Positions 9,247-17,855 of a stretch of 64,000 bases of DNA are shown here, in pieces (position 1 is the first letter of the stretch; each line of letters opens with the position of its first letter). The notes below the pieces were generated by a model that was not told the origin of the DNA, searched no databases, and saw nothing but the letters and a program-made list of their open reading frames with translations. The position numbers were made by a program, and so were the translations under genes. The stretch comes from JAHDHW01 sp965277415 (GTDB lineage: Bacteria; Bacteroidota; Bacteroidia; Chitinophagales; Saprospiraceae), in assembly GCA_965277415.1 (NCBI GenBank), contig CBDICS010000014.1:73539-137538 (forward strand), given 5' to 3'.

Positions 9247-9795
9247 ATGGATCATTACCAAACTAAAACAAAGGAATGGATTCAACAATTTGTAATTGGC
9301 TACAACCTTTGCCCTTTTGCGGCTCAACCTTTTCATCAGGATCTCATCAAGTATGTTGTACTACGTTCAAAAAAATTGGAAGACTTAGTCGTAAGCACTT
9401 TTGAAGAATGTATAAAATTATACGAAAGTGAAGCGACAGAAATAGAAACAACATTAATTATTCATCCAAATGTTTTGCTTGATTTTAATGATTATAATGA
9501 GGTAGTTGGACAAATGCAAGAAGATCTGGAAGCATTAAATTTTGACGGAGTGGTTCAATTAGCAAGCTTTCATCCAGCCTATCAATTTGATGGCACGAAT
9601 GCGGACGACCCTGAAAATTTCACCAATCGTTCGCCCTATCCAATGATTCATATTTTAAGGGAAAATAGTGTAGAAAAAGCGATAGCTTTACACCCTGATA
9701 TAGAGAATATTCCTGCTGAGAATATAAAAACTATGCAAACTATTGGGATTAAAGATTTAACAAAAAAGAGAAATGAAATTATCGGAAAGAATTGA
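9247..9795 (+). CDS. DUF1415 family protein
   Basis: 182 residues matching the whole of the DUF1415 family as I know it. The family opens with an aromatic-rich segment and a conserved cysteine motif, here YNLCPFAAQP (~20-29). The function is uncharacterised, and no signal peptide or membrane segment is seen. Its 3' end overlaps the following LuxC-like gene by 23 bases (9773-9795), so the two are almost certainly co-transcribed and translationally coupled. Confidence 0.8.
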   Translation: MDHYQTKTKEWIQQFVIGYNLCPFAAQPFHQDLIKYVVLRSKKLEDLVVSTFEECIKLYESEATEIETTLIIHPNVLLDFNDYNEVVGQMQEDLEALNFDGVVQLASFHPAYQFDGTNADDPENFTNRSPYPMIHILRENSVEKAIALHPDIENIPAENIKTMQTIGIKDLTKKRNEIIGKN

Positions 9796-10789
9796 TGTTT
9801 TAGTGTATTTGGGAGCATACCTCAATAAAGGTAGCGAAGACTTGGATACCGCTATTCAGCAGACATATTTTCATAATCGATGGTTTATAAAAGAAAATGT
9901 TCTTAAATCAATTGAAGCAATTTCTAATTCTTTTTTGAAAAAGAATAAATTAGAAAAATGGCTTGAACCATATGAAATTTCAGAAGTAGTCATCCCTAAA
10001 AAGATTGGACTTATTCTCGCTGGAAATATACCACTCGTTGGATTTCATGATATCCTTTCTGTTTTTATCACTGGAAATAAAGCGCTAATCAAACTATCTG
10101 AAAAGGATAAACATTTAGTTCCACACTTTATAAAAATAATGGCTGAGGTAGATAGCCGTGTTACTGAATATTTTGAAATTACAGAACGATTCAGTGGTTT
10201 TGATGCGGTAATAGCTACTGGGAGCAATAATTCAGCGCGTTATTTTGATGCTTATTTTGGTAAATACCCAAATATCATAAGAAAAAACAGAAATGCGATT
10301 GCGGTTTTAAATGGGCAAGAAAGTTCAGAAAACTTGAAAGCTTTAGGTATTGATATATTCCAATACTTTGGCCTGGGATGCCGCAATGTATCCAAGGTTT
10401 ACATACCCAAGAATTATAATTTTGATTTATTATTGGAGGCTTTACATGAATTCAATGAGATTGTATTGAATGATAAGTACAAAAATAATTTTGATTATAA
10501 TTATACGATGTTAATTTTAAATAGTGTACCTCATCAGTCCAATGGATGTATCCTGATGACAGAAGATAAACCTTTGCAATCTCGAATTGCACAATTACAT
10601 TATGAATATTATGATAATGAATCGGATCTGATATCAAAACTAGATCTTGTCAAAGATGAAATCCAGTGCATCGTTGCTAATGAAATAGACGGGATAAGGG
10701 TGATCCCCTTTGGAAAGGCGCAAAAGCCAGAATTGGACGATTATGCAGATGGGGTAGATACAATCGCTTTTTTGACTCAGATTAAATAG
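9773..10789 (+). CDS. LuxC-like acyl-CoA reductase
   Basis: 338 residues. The order of motifs fits the LuxC family of NADPH-dependent fatty acyl-CoA reductases: LILAGNIPLVGFHD (~82-95) near the N-terminus, an FDAVIATGS segment, and the probable nucleophile Cys in GLGCRNVSKVYIP (~200-212). There are no luciferase genes nearby, so a role in light production is not suggested. In Bacteroidota such genes are known outside lux operons, with an unclear substrate. The ATG at 9773 lies inside DUF1415, after an AAAAAAGAG ribosome-binding stretch. Confidence 0.85.
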   Translation: MKLSERIDVLVYLGAYLNKGSEDLDTAIQQTYFHNRWFIKENVLKSIEAISNSFLKKNKLEKWLEPYEISEVVIPKKIGLILAGNIPLVGFHDILSVFITGNKALIKLSEKDKHLVPHFIKIMAEVDSRVTEYFEITERFSGFDAVIATGSNNSARYFDAYFGKYPNIIRKNRNAIAVLNGQESSENLKALGIDIFQYFGLGCRNVSKVYIPKNYNFDLLLEALHEFNEIVLNDKYKNNFDYNYTMLILNSVPHQSNGCILMTEDKPLQSRIAQLHYEYYDNESDLISKLDLVKDEIQCIVANEIDGIRVIPFGKAQKPELDDYADGVDTIAFLTQIK

Positions 10790-10838
10790 GGCTTTTGTAG
10801 AAAATATGATTTAGTACAAACTTCTAAATTCTTTATCA

Positions 10839-11474
10839 ATGACCAAACAAGAGAAAGCTAAAGATATTGCTCATATACTTGAAGACTTATATCCTACTAC
10901 TCCGATACCTCTCGACCATGCTGATCCTTATACTCTATTAGTCGCCGTTTTATTATCTGCTCAGTGTACTGATGCACGAGTCAATAAGGTGACGCCATTC
11001 CTTTTTGAAAAAGCAGATAATCCTTTTGATATGGTCAAGCTGGATGTAGATGAAATAAGAGCAATCATTCGACCATGTGGCCTCTCTCCTCGTAAGTCAA
11101 AAGCGATCTCCGATCTTTCCGGAATTTTGATTGATAAATATGATGGTGCAGTGCCGCAAAGTTTCGAAGCATTGGAAGAACTGCCTGGAGTAGGACACAA
11201 AACGGCTTCTGTCGTAATGTCTCAGGCTTTTGGTGTTCCTGCTTTCCCTGTTGACACACATATTCATCGGCTTGCTTATCGCTGGACTTTGAGTACGGGT
11301 AAGAATGTTGAAAAAACGGAAGCAGACCTAAAACGACTTTTCCCAAAAGAAACCTGGAATAAATTACACCTTCAAATTATCTTTTTTGGTCGCGAATATT
11401 GCCCCGCTCGTGGTCATGATCCAAATACTTGCCCAATTTGTAGTAAACATGGGAGAAAATCTCTTTTTAAGTAA
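10839..11474 (+). CDS. nth: endonuclease III (DNA glycosylase/AP lyase) with atypical cysteine set
   Basis: 211 residues, the standard length. The helix-hairpin-helix motif ELPGVGHKTA contains catalytic Lys121, and Asp139 is in FPVDTHI. It should remove oxidised pyrimidines and cut the abasic site. E. coli Nth ligates its [4Fe-4S] cluster with C-X6-C-X2-C-X5-C. Here the C-terminus reads C188-X9-C198-X2-C201 and then ends without a fourth cysteine. The cluster may therefore use another ligand or be altered. Convergent with tamL. Confidence 0.9.
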   Translation: MTKQEKAKDIAHILEDLYPTTPIPLDHADPYTLLVAVLLSAQCTDARVNKVTPFLFEKADNPFDMVKLDVDEIRAIIRPCGLSPRKSKAISDLSGILIDKYDGAVPQSFEALEELPGVGHKTASVVMSQAFGVPAFPVDTHIHRLAYRWTLSTGKNVEKTEADLKRLFPKETWNKLHLQIIFFGREYCPARGHDPNTCPICSKHGRKSLFK

Positions 11475-11499
11475 GGAAGCTAGGAAGGGCTATGCGTTT

Positions 11500-11630
11500 T
11501 GTGATCGCTTTGCTTGTGATTAAATGCTTTGCATTTTTGTAATCGCCTACGACTAGTGCCTCTGAGCGACCTCACAAGCCGTAGGCGATCACAAGTTCCG
11601 AAGGAACAATCACAAGCGAAGCGATCACCC
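11500..11630. repeat. bidirectional GATCAC micro-hairpin array between convergent genes
   Basis: The left half reads GTGATCGCTTTGCTTGTGAT and an ATGCtttGCAT unit. The right half reads GATCACAAGTTCCgAAGGAAC and AATCACAAGCGAAGCGATCACC. The two halves are inverted copies, with GCCTACG/CGTAGGC arms around a centre containing GAGCGACCTCACAAG. The right end touches the tamL stop codon at 11631. The GTGATC sense reads along the mRNA of each flanking gene (nth rightward, tamL leftward). Confidence 0.8.
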
Positions 11631-14042
11631 CTAAAACGGGTATCCAATCAACAAATTAGGATTAAGGTCTCGAATTTGAAGTTTATCCCAGTCGCGAAAT
11701 AACCAATTCCGGCCATTCTCATCAGGATAAGGATTACGAGCTTTTATACCAACATCAAATCCTAATATGAAATATGAAAAGTCATATCGAATTCCGACAC
11801 CTGTACCCACTCCAAATTGTTTGTAAAAGGCGGAGGTTTCAGGAATATCAGGATTAGCTTTAAGTAAAAACTGTGAACCTGGACGGGTAGGGTCAAAGTT
11901 TATAGTCCATACATTTCCAGCATCAATGAAAACAGCACCATTTAGACCGCCTATAATATTAAAGCGTACTTCTAGATTGAAATCTATTTTAAGGTCACCC
12001 GTCTGATAAAATATGTCATAGGATATGGTATCATCAAAAAAAGCACCTGGACCTAATTCCCGCACTTGCCAGGCTCGGTTTCCATATGGGCCTCCTCCAA
12101 AAAATTGCTTTACATAAGGGACGTCCTGGGCAAACCCAAATGGCCTGGCTATCCCAAAGTTTACCTTATATGCAAAAGTACTTTTCTTACTGAGACTGAT
12201 GTATCGCCTCAGATCAAGATTCAATCGGACATATTGAGCGAATTCTACTTCATTAAAAAGCTTTAAAGTATCTTCCAGATCAAAGCCGTTTGAAGCCCAA
12301 TTGGCCAAAAAAATCTCTCCTCCTGACAATTCAAAATCTCCAGAGAATTTCCATGAATTCCCATAAATATTAGACTTTCCAGTATGTGAGTATTTGAAAT
12401 CTCTGAATAAAAAACCCGTAAATAATTGTTTCGTAAAGCTATTCGCGATATAAGGATTGTTAATTCGAATGGAGTCAAATCCAGTTTCGAATCTAGGGAG
12501 TAAATAGTTTATTCCTGTTTGATTCCAGGAAAACCGATTATTATTGTCCCGTTGGAAATCATACCCGAAAGTCATGTTGAAGGCATGGAAATTATAAAAG
12601 TCAAATAGTAATAGGCGATTATAGCCTATGGAGACTTTTGTCTCTCCTTTTTCCTTTAGATGTTTGAATGAGCCATCTTTTATCAGGTTCAATTTATTAG
12701 CAAAAGAAGCCAATTTAGGAAATTGAACAAACTTTGGAATCCGCCAGTCTGCCTGAGTTAAAATATCCAAAGAATAAACAGGGCTTTTGGGTTGTGTGAT
12801 ATCAAACTCAATTCCATTATTCGCTTTCAATTCGAGTATTGATGCATTTCTTCGAAAATTTCGATTTTGATAATTTAGATTTACGCCAAGTCCAATAAGT
12901 GAACGATTGAAATTTTGAACCGCATAATTGGAATTATTTAGTTCAAGGTCTCCTCCGATAACCATCCGTTTTTTTGGGGTAAGCCGGATTTCAAAATTAA
13001 TTTTATTGGACTCGATACTATCTCTTGAGGATTTTATTGAAATAAACTTATAAATATCAAGCCTGCCTAACTGGCGGTTTGTTTTCGTGAAATTTTCTTG
13101 CTTATAGAGTGCACCTTCTTTCAAGTAGATTTCACTAATGATACTTTTGGGAATGACAATCGTTCCATATTCATCCAAACGAAAATGAATACCATCAATA
13201 ATAGTATCCTTTTTTATTTTTAATACCTCAGATGGAATATATCTTGGATTAACGGTGATTCTTCCAATTTGATAGATATTATGTTCTGTTTGATTCTTTG
13301 GATTTAGAATATTTAGATAGACATTGACTTTGGTACCCGTGCTATCTCCGGTCAAATTATCAACAAAGTTTTTGTCGAAATATGCAAAGCCAAGATTTTG
13401 AAGCGATTTAGTAATTCGCTCAGCTTCTTTATTGTATAACTCCTGGCTGAGCGGAGCGTCTTTTTTCAAGACTGTTTCTTCTTCGATATCATTGAGTATC
13501 CTCTGAACTTTTGGATCTGAGCTATTAAAAAATACGCTATCTATGGTGTATATGGCATTTGGAACTACTTTATAAACAACAGTAGCATGTTTTTTCTTTT
13601 CATTAAATTCTTTTTCAAAGCTCACTGCTGCATGATAATAACCTTTGTTTTGAAGGTAATACTTCATAGAATTAGCTGTGGCCTCTGCTATTTCATCATT
13701 ATACAAAGAAGGTGGCTCGGCAATCTTTCTTCTTATCCACTTTTGAAATTTTGAAGGATTTTCTAGACTGTCGGTTTTATAATAAACCCAAAGATCAGTT
13801 TTAAATAAACCCAAACGCTTAGAATTAGGCTTTTGCTTATAAATTGACTCCAATTCTCTTTTCAGTGAACGTTTTTTGAGGACTTTCGAATCAGCTTCAA
13901 ACTCAATCGAGTTCTTGACCAAAAGTTTATCTTCTCCTTTCAAATACTTTTTTGTATTGCAAGACCCTAAAGCAATAAGGACAGAGATTGCAAAAAGTAT
14001 ATACTTTGAGATGTTTACTATATTTGTAAAAAATGGAATCAT
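11631..14042 (-). CDS. tamL: TamL-type outer-membrane lipoprotein (Omp85/BamA-TamA family)
   Basis: 803 residues. The signal peptide ends in lipobox LIALGSC (Cys28) followed by NTKKYLKGEDKLLVKN, the hallmark of the Bacteroidota lipoprotein version of TamA. POTRA-like repeats (~40-370) precede a C-terminal surface-antigen (D15) barrel, with a VKQFFGGGPYGNRAWQVRELGPG-type region and a terminal aromatic-rich strand. TamL works with inner-membrane TamB in outer-membrane assembly or lipid traffic; no tamB is seen nearby. The stop codon is directly abutted by the GATCAC array. Divergent from the methyltransferase at 14313. Confidence 0.9.
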   Translation of the reverse strand: MIPFFTNIVNISKYILFAISVLIALGSCNTKKYLKGEDKLLVKNSIEFEADSKVLKKRSLKRELESIYKQKPNSKRLGLFKTDLWVYYKTDSLENPSKFQKWIRRKIAEPPSLYNDEIAEATANSMKYYLQNKGYYHAAVSFEKEFNEKKKHATVVYKVVPNAIYTIDSVFFNSSDPKVQRILNDIEEETVLKKDAPLSQELYNKEAERITKSLQNLGFAYFDKNFVDNLTGDSTGTKVNVYLNILNPKNQTEHNIYQIGRITVNPRYIPSEVLKIKKDTIIDGIHFRLDEYGTIVIPKSIISEIYLKEGALYKQENFTKTNRQLGRLDIYKFISIKSSRDSIESNKINFEIRLTPKKRMVIGGDLELNNSNYAVQNFNRSLIGLGVNLNYQNRNFRRNASILELKANNGIEFDITQPKSPVYSLDILTQADWRIPKFVQFPKLASFANKLNLIKDGSFKHLKEKGETKVSIGYNRLLLFDFYNFHAFNMTFGYDFQRDNNNRFSWNQTGINYLLPRFETGFDSIRINNPYIANSFTKQLFTGFLFRDFKYSHTGKSNIYGNSWKFSGDFELSGGEIFLANWASNGFDLEDTLKLFNEVEFAQYVRLNLDLRRYISLSKKSTFAYKVNFGIARPFGFAQDVPYVKQFFGGGPYGNRAWQVRELGPGAFFDDTISYDIFYQTGDLKIDFNLEVRFNIIGGLNGAVFIDAGNVWTINFDPTRPGSQFLLKANPDIPETSAFYKQFGVGTGVGIRYDFSYFILGFDVGIKARNPYPDENGRNWLFRDWDKLQIRDLNPNLLIGYPF

Positions 14043-14060
14043 TTATTGATTCTTATATTT

Positions 14061-14223
14061 GAAGTTGTTTTAAAATAGATAGATAATTTTCTTGCAAGTC
14101 ATTGATCTCCAATACTTCAGCTAATTATTTTCACCGTAGCTAAGGCTACGAAAAAATAATGGAGCTTCGTCTTGAAAATCAAGCACTTACAATCAATCTT
14201 AACCTCCATTTTAAAACAACTTC
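14061..14223. repeat. 163-bp foldback element
   Basis: The 16-bp terminal arms are perfect (14061-14076 and 14208-14223). The interior stays imperfectly complementary up to the apex CGTAGC-TAAG-GCTACG (14135-14150), which lies at the geometric centre. A TATATTTG promoter-like octamer runs into its left edge (14054-14061). It sits between tamL and the divergent methyltransferase and has no coding capacity. Confidence 0.8.
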
Positions 14224-14312
14224 TTTGAATGAATGACCAAACATTTAGTCTCTACCTCTAAAGACGTAAATATTAAATGTTTAGTGGCTCTATATCAGTT
14301 AAAAAACTCTTA

Positions 14313-15074
14313 ATGTTATCAAAAAATAAAATCAAATACATTCGCTCGCTTAAGTTAAATAAGTTTCGGCAAATGTATAACAATTTTATAGTAGAAGGGG
14401 AGAAGATGGCACTTGAATTATTGGCTTTCCCAAATATTGAAATAGAAAATGTCGTATGTACTAAAGATTGGTTTGATCGACATGAAAAATTACTTGCACC
14501 ATTTCGATCTATATTATTGCTGGCTAAGCCAAATGATATGAAGCAGATCACTACTTTGGCGACGCCGACAGATGTGTTGATTATAGCTAAGCGCTTAGAT
14601 TTGGAAGAATCAAAAGAAGTAATCGATCAGGAGCTTTCTATATATTTAGACAATATCCAAAACCCAGGAAATTTAGGAACGATAATCCGTATTGCAGATT
14701 GGTTTGGAATTCAAACAGTATTTTGTTCTAAAAATTCTGCAGATCTTTATAATCCTAAAGTTATCCAATCTACTATGGGGGCTTTTCTAAGAGTTGATGT
14801 AATTAAGACAGATTTTAATCGAATAATAAGGGATTATCCAGAACTTCCAATCTACGGAACAGTTTTAGAAGGGGAGGACTTATTCAAAACAACCTTGGAG
14901 AAAAAAGGAATCATCGTTATAGGTAGTGAAGGAAAAGGAATTTCGAATGCAGTTAAAGAACAGATTAATTATCCTATTAAGATTCCTGCTCATCCAAAGG
15001 GTGGTGCGGAGTCACTGAATGCTGCTGTAGCTGCTGGTATTGTATGTGCTGTGTTTAGAAATATGCCTTCTTAG
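14313..15074 (+). CDS. TrmH/SpoU family RNA 2'-O-methyltransferase
   Basis: 253 residues from the ATG at 14313; this start begins MLSKNKIKYIRSL as in relatives, and an ATG 36 bases earlier is less likely. The three SpoU motifs are present in order: NPGNLGTIIRIADWFG, VIGSEGKGIS and IPAHPKGGAESLNAAVAAGI. The N-terminal substrate-binding domain is included. It should methylate a ribose in rRNA or tRNA using SAM; the target site is not deducible. Pairing with a divergent TamL/BamA gene is a neighbourhood I associate with Bacteroidota. Confidence 0.88.
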   Translation: MLSKNKIKYIRSLKLNKFRQMYNNFIVEGEKMALELLAFPNIEIENVVCTKDWFDRHEKLLAPFRSILLLAKPNDMKQITTLATPTDVLIIAKRLDLEESKEVIDQELSIYLDNIQNPGNLGTIIRIADWFGIQTVFCSKNSADLYNPKVIQSTMGAFLRVDVIKTDFNRIIRDYPELPIYGTVLEGEDLFKTTLEKKGIIVIGSEGKGISNAVKEQINYPIKIPAHPKGGAESLNAAVAAGIVCAVFRNMPS

Positions 15075-15092
15075 CGCCTTTGAAAATGTCAA

Positions 15093-15135
15093 TTGTCATT
15101 CGGCATTTCGATCCCAATCACTAGCCAAATGACAA
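15093..15135. terminator. hairpin after the methyltransferase gene
   Basis: TTGTCATTCGGC (15093-15104) pairs with GCCAAATGACAA (15124-15135) with one mismatch. It lies 18 bases past the methyltransferase stop. It covers the two alternative upstream starts of the next gene (TTG 15093, ATG 15129), which argues for the start at 15159. Confidence 0.55.
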
Positions 15136-15158
15136 GTTCTAAGTCAAAACAAAAAAAT

Positions 15159-15665
15159 ATGTCTGAATCCAATAAGAAACCGCTTGATTCTGAAGAAGTA
15201 ATTAGACCAGAGGAAGATAAAAGATCCTCACAAAAGGCCTCGCTTTTAGAATTAATTCCAATTGCCCTTATTGTGATTGGTCTATATCTAAAAAATCAAG
15301 GGAATCCCAATGGATCGATCATGTTAATCTTTGGAGGGGGCTTAGCCTCTTTGATTTACTTATTCTTTTCATGGTATATGTTTAAAGTAGAAGCCTATCA
15401 AAAAAGAGAAGTTATCCTTTCTATTTTAGCTGGGTTGATCTTTCCTACAGGTATTCTTGGTTTGGTTTCCTATTATGAAAGTTGGCCTTTTGCAAATGGT
15501 TTGATCAATATTGCTTTGATTGGATCGGGAATATTATTTGTGCTTAGTTTGATTCTTTTTATTGCTAATTTCCGAAATGAAAGAGCATCTGTTTTTTATA
15601 GAAACTTGTTAACGCGATTATTAGTCTTTGCAGCTTTGCTAATAAGATTACATCCTGCTATTTAG
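15159..15665 (+). CDS. small integral membrane protein, function unknown
   Basis: 168 residues from the ATG at 15159, preceded by an A-rich stretch. A charged N-terminal tail of about 30 residues (acidic, DSEEVIRPEEDKRSS) precedes four to five hydrophobic segments, which begin with ELIPIALIVIGLYL and end near the C-terminus. I recognise no family. It converges on the pgpH gene with only 7 bases between the stop codons. Confidence 0.6.
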   Translation: MSESNKKPLDSEEVIRPEEDKRSSQKASLLELIPIALIVIGLYLKNQGNPNGSIMLIFGGGLASLIYLFFSWYMFKVEAYQKREVILSILAGLIFPTGILGLVSYYESWPFANGLINIALIGSGILFVLSLILFIANFRNERASVFYRNLLTRLLVFAALLIRLHPAI

Positions 15666-15672
15666 GGGCTTC

Positions 15673-17754
15673 TTATGCTTTTGGATATTCAATTCGCACA
15701 TGGTGAATGCTTCTAAGCATTTTCTTGAATTCAAATATGCAGAGACCAAGTTCTTCAAATGTCAATTCAGAATTAACGAATTGACCAGTCGTGATTTTTC
15801 CTGATACAATTTTATCAACAAACTGATCAATATCTTCTCCAGTTGGGTTTTTTAAGCTTTTGCAAGCTGCTTCAATGGAATCAGCCATCATTAAGATCGT
15901 TTGTTCTTTACTTGATGGTCGAGGGCCTGGATATCGAAATAATGATTCGTCAAACTCTTTATCGGGAAAGTCTTGCATCTGTTTTCTACAAAAATATTCA
16001 ACTCGGGTAGTGCCATGATGTGTGCGAATAAAATCAATAATAATCTCTGGCAATCTAGCTTTTTTTGCCATCTTGATCCCTTCCGTCACATGGTCTATGA
16101 TGACCTTGGCACTTTCGAAATTATTAAACTGATTATGAGGACTTTCTCCATCTCCTAGGTTTTCAATATAGCATTGAGGTTGAAGGATTTTTCCAATATC
16201 ATGATAGAGTGCAGCTACTTTAACTAGTAATTGATCTGCACCAATTTTATCCGCTGCTGCTTCTGAAAGATTGGCTACCTGGAGAGAATGTTGTAGCGTA
16301 CCGGGAGCTTTTAGAGATAAATCTTTAAGCAAAGGGCTATTCATATCCGACAATTCAATCAAGGTGATAGAAGAAGTAAATCCAAATAAACGTTCCAGCA
16401 ATGGAATGAGTGGATAGGCCAATAAAGTCAAAAATACATTTAAGAAAATCCAGGTATAAATAGACCAATCAATATTTCCAAAAGTTCCTTCTTTGATTAA
16501 TGATAAACCCAGATATCCCAAGGCATAAGCACCAAAAATAAATAGCATCGAAGAGAAGAATTTTGACCAGTTACGTACTTCTACATTGGCAAGAATAGCA
16601 ACAATTCCAGTCAAAATCTGCAAGAAGGTGAATTCATAACCCAAAGAAGATAAAAAGCTGGCAATCAAAACAACAACGATATGAGTAAATAGCGCAAGCC
16701 TGTCATTAAAAAATATCTTTACAACAATAGGGACAATACAAAAGGGAATCATATAGGTACTCAGGCTACTGTTTTGTTCTACAGAATAAACTAAATAACT
16801 ATAAAGCACCAGCCACATAAGCATGAAAATTAAGCGACTAAAACTCTCAAATACCTTTTGAGCATGATATTTCAAATACAATAAGAAAACACCTACTATC
16901 AAACTTGTCAAAAGGAAGTATCCAATAAAAACGCCCCAATGAGATTTTTTTGAAGTAACTTCTGCTTCGTATTGAGCGCGATAAGAAATTAATTTCTGAA
17001 AAATTTCATCCGTTACGATTCCATCCTGTTTTATAATTAATTCTTCTTGTTTGACTAATCCATAGGATGGAGAAATAGAATTGATTTGAGCATCTAAAAA
17101 CTTATTAGACAATTCAATTGAATAAAAAATATTACTGGAAAATTTTCCCTGAAGTAATGGAATAAGAAATTCTGACTCTTTCAGGCCATTGGCAAATAAA
17201 GAATCTGTAACCAATTCATCTATTTTATTTAAATCTATAAAACTTTGTAATGTCCTTTGTTGAGTCGTATTTTGATTACGTACATTGACTACAAATGTGT
17301 TTCCCTGATCTAAATGTTGGTCGTCTAATTGGATGAATCCTCTTTCATAGATAAAATCAATTAAGCGTAAGCCATAATTAAGGTATTTATCAGGATTTCG
17401 GGGAACATCAGCGTATACCTCCTCCATCTTCTCGATTGCCAACTGTTTGGCAAATTCGTCCCTAAATGTTTGTTTAGTATTCCTTACTACATCCTGATTT
17501 ACTTCATAATATGGACTAAATTGATTTTTAAGCTGTTCTAATTCTTGTGCTCGAACAGCTTCTGGTTTTAAAATTGCAAAATCAAAAGGGGATACTAAGT
17601 CTTCATATCTCCAGGTTTGGCCTTTTTCAAAATTGTATTTAAATTTCGTATTATTAGGAAACAGGTAACTGATAAACACCACGACCAGTAATACAAGGAT
17701 ATACTTTACGATCTGAGGTAAGTTTTGCAGTGTAGTTTGAAATTGATTCGCCAT
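15673..17754 (-). CDS. 7TM-HD domain cyclic-di-AMP phosphodiesterase, PgpH-like
   Basis: 693 residues. An N-terminal membrane anchor is followed by a large extracytoplasmic 7TMR-HDED-type region (~45-285), about seven membrane segments (~290-460) and a cytoplasmic HD domain. The metal-binding pair is His518-Asp519 in LYHDIGK, with upstream GTLQHSLQVANLSE and downstream DHVTEG and RTHHGT motifs. PgpH enzymes hydrolyse c-di-AMP; Bacteroidota orthologues are usually annotated only as HDIG metalloproteins. Divergent from the DUF5995 gene. Confidence 0.87.
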   Translation of the reverse strand: MANQFQTTLQNLPQIVKYILVLLVVVFISYLFPNNTKFKYNFEKGQTWRYEDLVSPFDFAILKPEAVRAQELEQLKNQFSPYYEVNQDVVRNTKQTFRDEFAKQLAIEKMEEVYADVPRNPDKYLNYGLRLIDFIYERGFIQLDDQHLDQGNTFVVNVRNQNTTQQRTLQSFIDLNKIDELVTDSLFANGLKESEFLIPLLQGKFSSNIFYSIELSNKFLDAQINSISPSYGLVKQEELIIKQDGIVTDEIFQKLISYRAQYEAEVTSKKSHWGVFIGYFLLTSLIVGVFLLYLKYHAQKVFESFSRLIFMLMWLVLYSYLVYSVEQNSSLSTYMIPFCIVPIVVKIFFNDRLALFTHIVVVLIASFLSSLGYEFTFLQILTGIVAILANVEVRNWSKFFSSMLFIFGAYALGYLGLSLIKEGTFGNIDWSIYTWIFLNVFLTLLAYPLIPLLERLFGFTSSITLIELSDMNSPLLKDLSLKAPGTLQHSLQVANLSEAAADKIGADQLLVKVAALYHDIGKILQPQCYIENLGDGESPHNQFNNFESAKVIIDHVTEGIKMAKKARLPEIIIDFIRTHHGTTRVEYFCRKQMQDFPDKEFDESLFRYPGPRPSSKEQTILMMADSIEAACKSLKNPTGEDIDQFVDKIVSGKITTGQFVNSELTFEELGLCIFEFKKMLRSIHHVRIEYPKA

Positions 17755-17758
17755 ATTA

Positions 17759-17787
17759 TTGACAAGATAGGGCAGTTTATAGATTTG
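17759..17787 (+). promoter_or_regulatory. Bacteroidota-type promoter for the DUF5995 gene
   Basis: TTG (17759-17761), an 18-base spacer and TAGATTTG (17780-17787) match the -33 TTG / -7 TAnnTTTG consensus. The -7 element ends 68 bases before the ATG at 17856. Confidence 0.55.
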
Positions 17788-17855
17788 ACCAAATTAGAAT
17801 GCTCAAACCTCTGTTAAGTTTTTTTACATAGAAGTTGTTCAAAAATAAAAAACAA

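Noticed and set aside
9773..10789. A bioluminescence operon
   Set aside because: LuxC-like protein only; no luxA, luxB, luxD or luxE nearby.
15093..15158. TTG or first ATG as start of the small membrane protein
   Set aside because: Both lie inside a 12-bp hairpin that probably ends the preceding transcript; the ATG at 15159 follows it.
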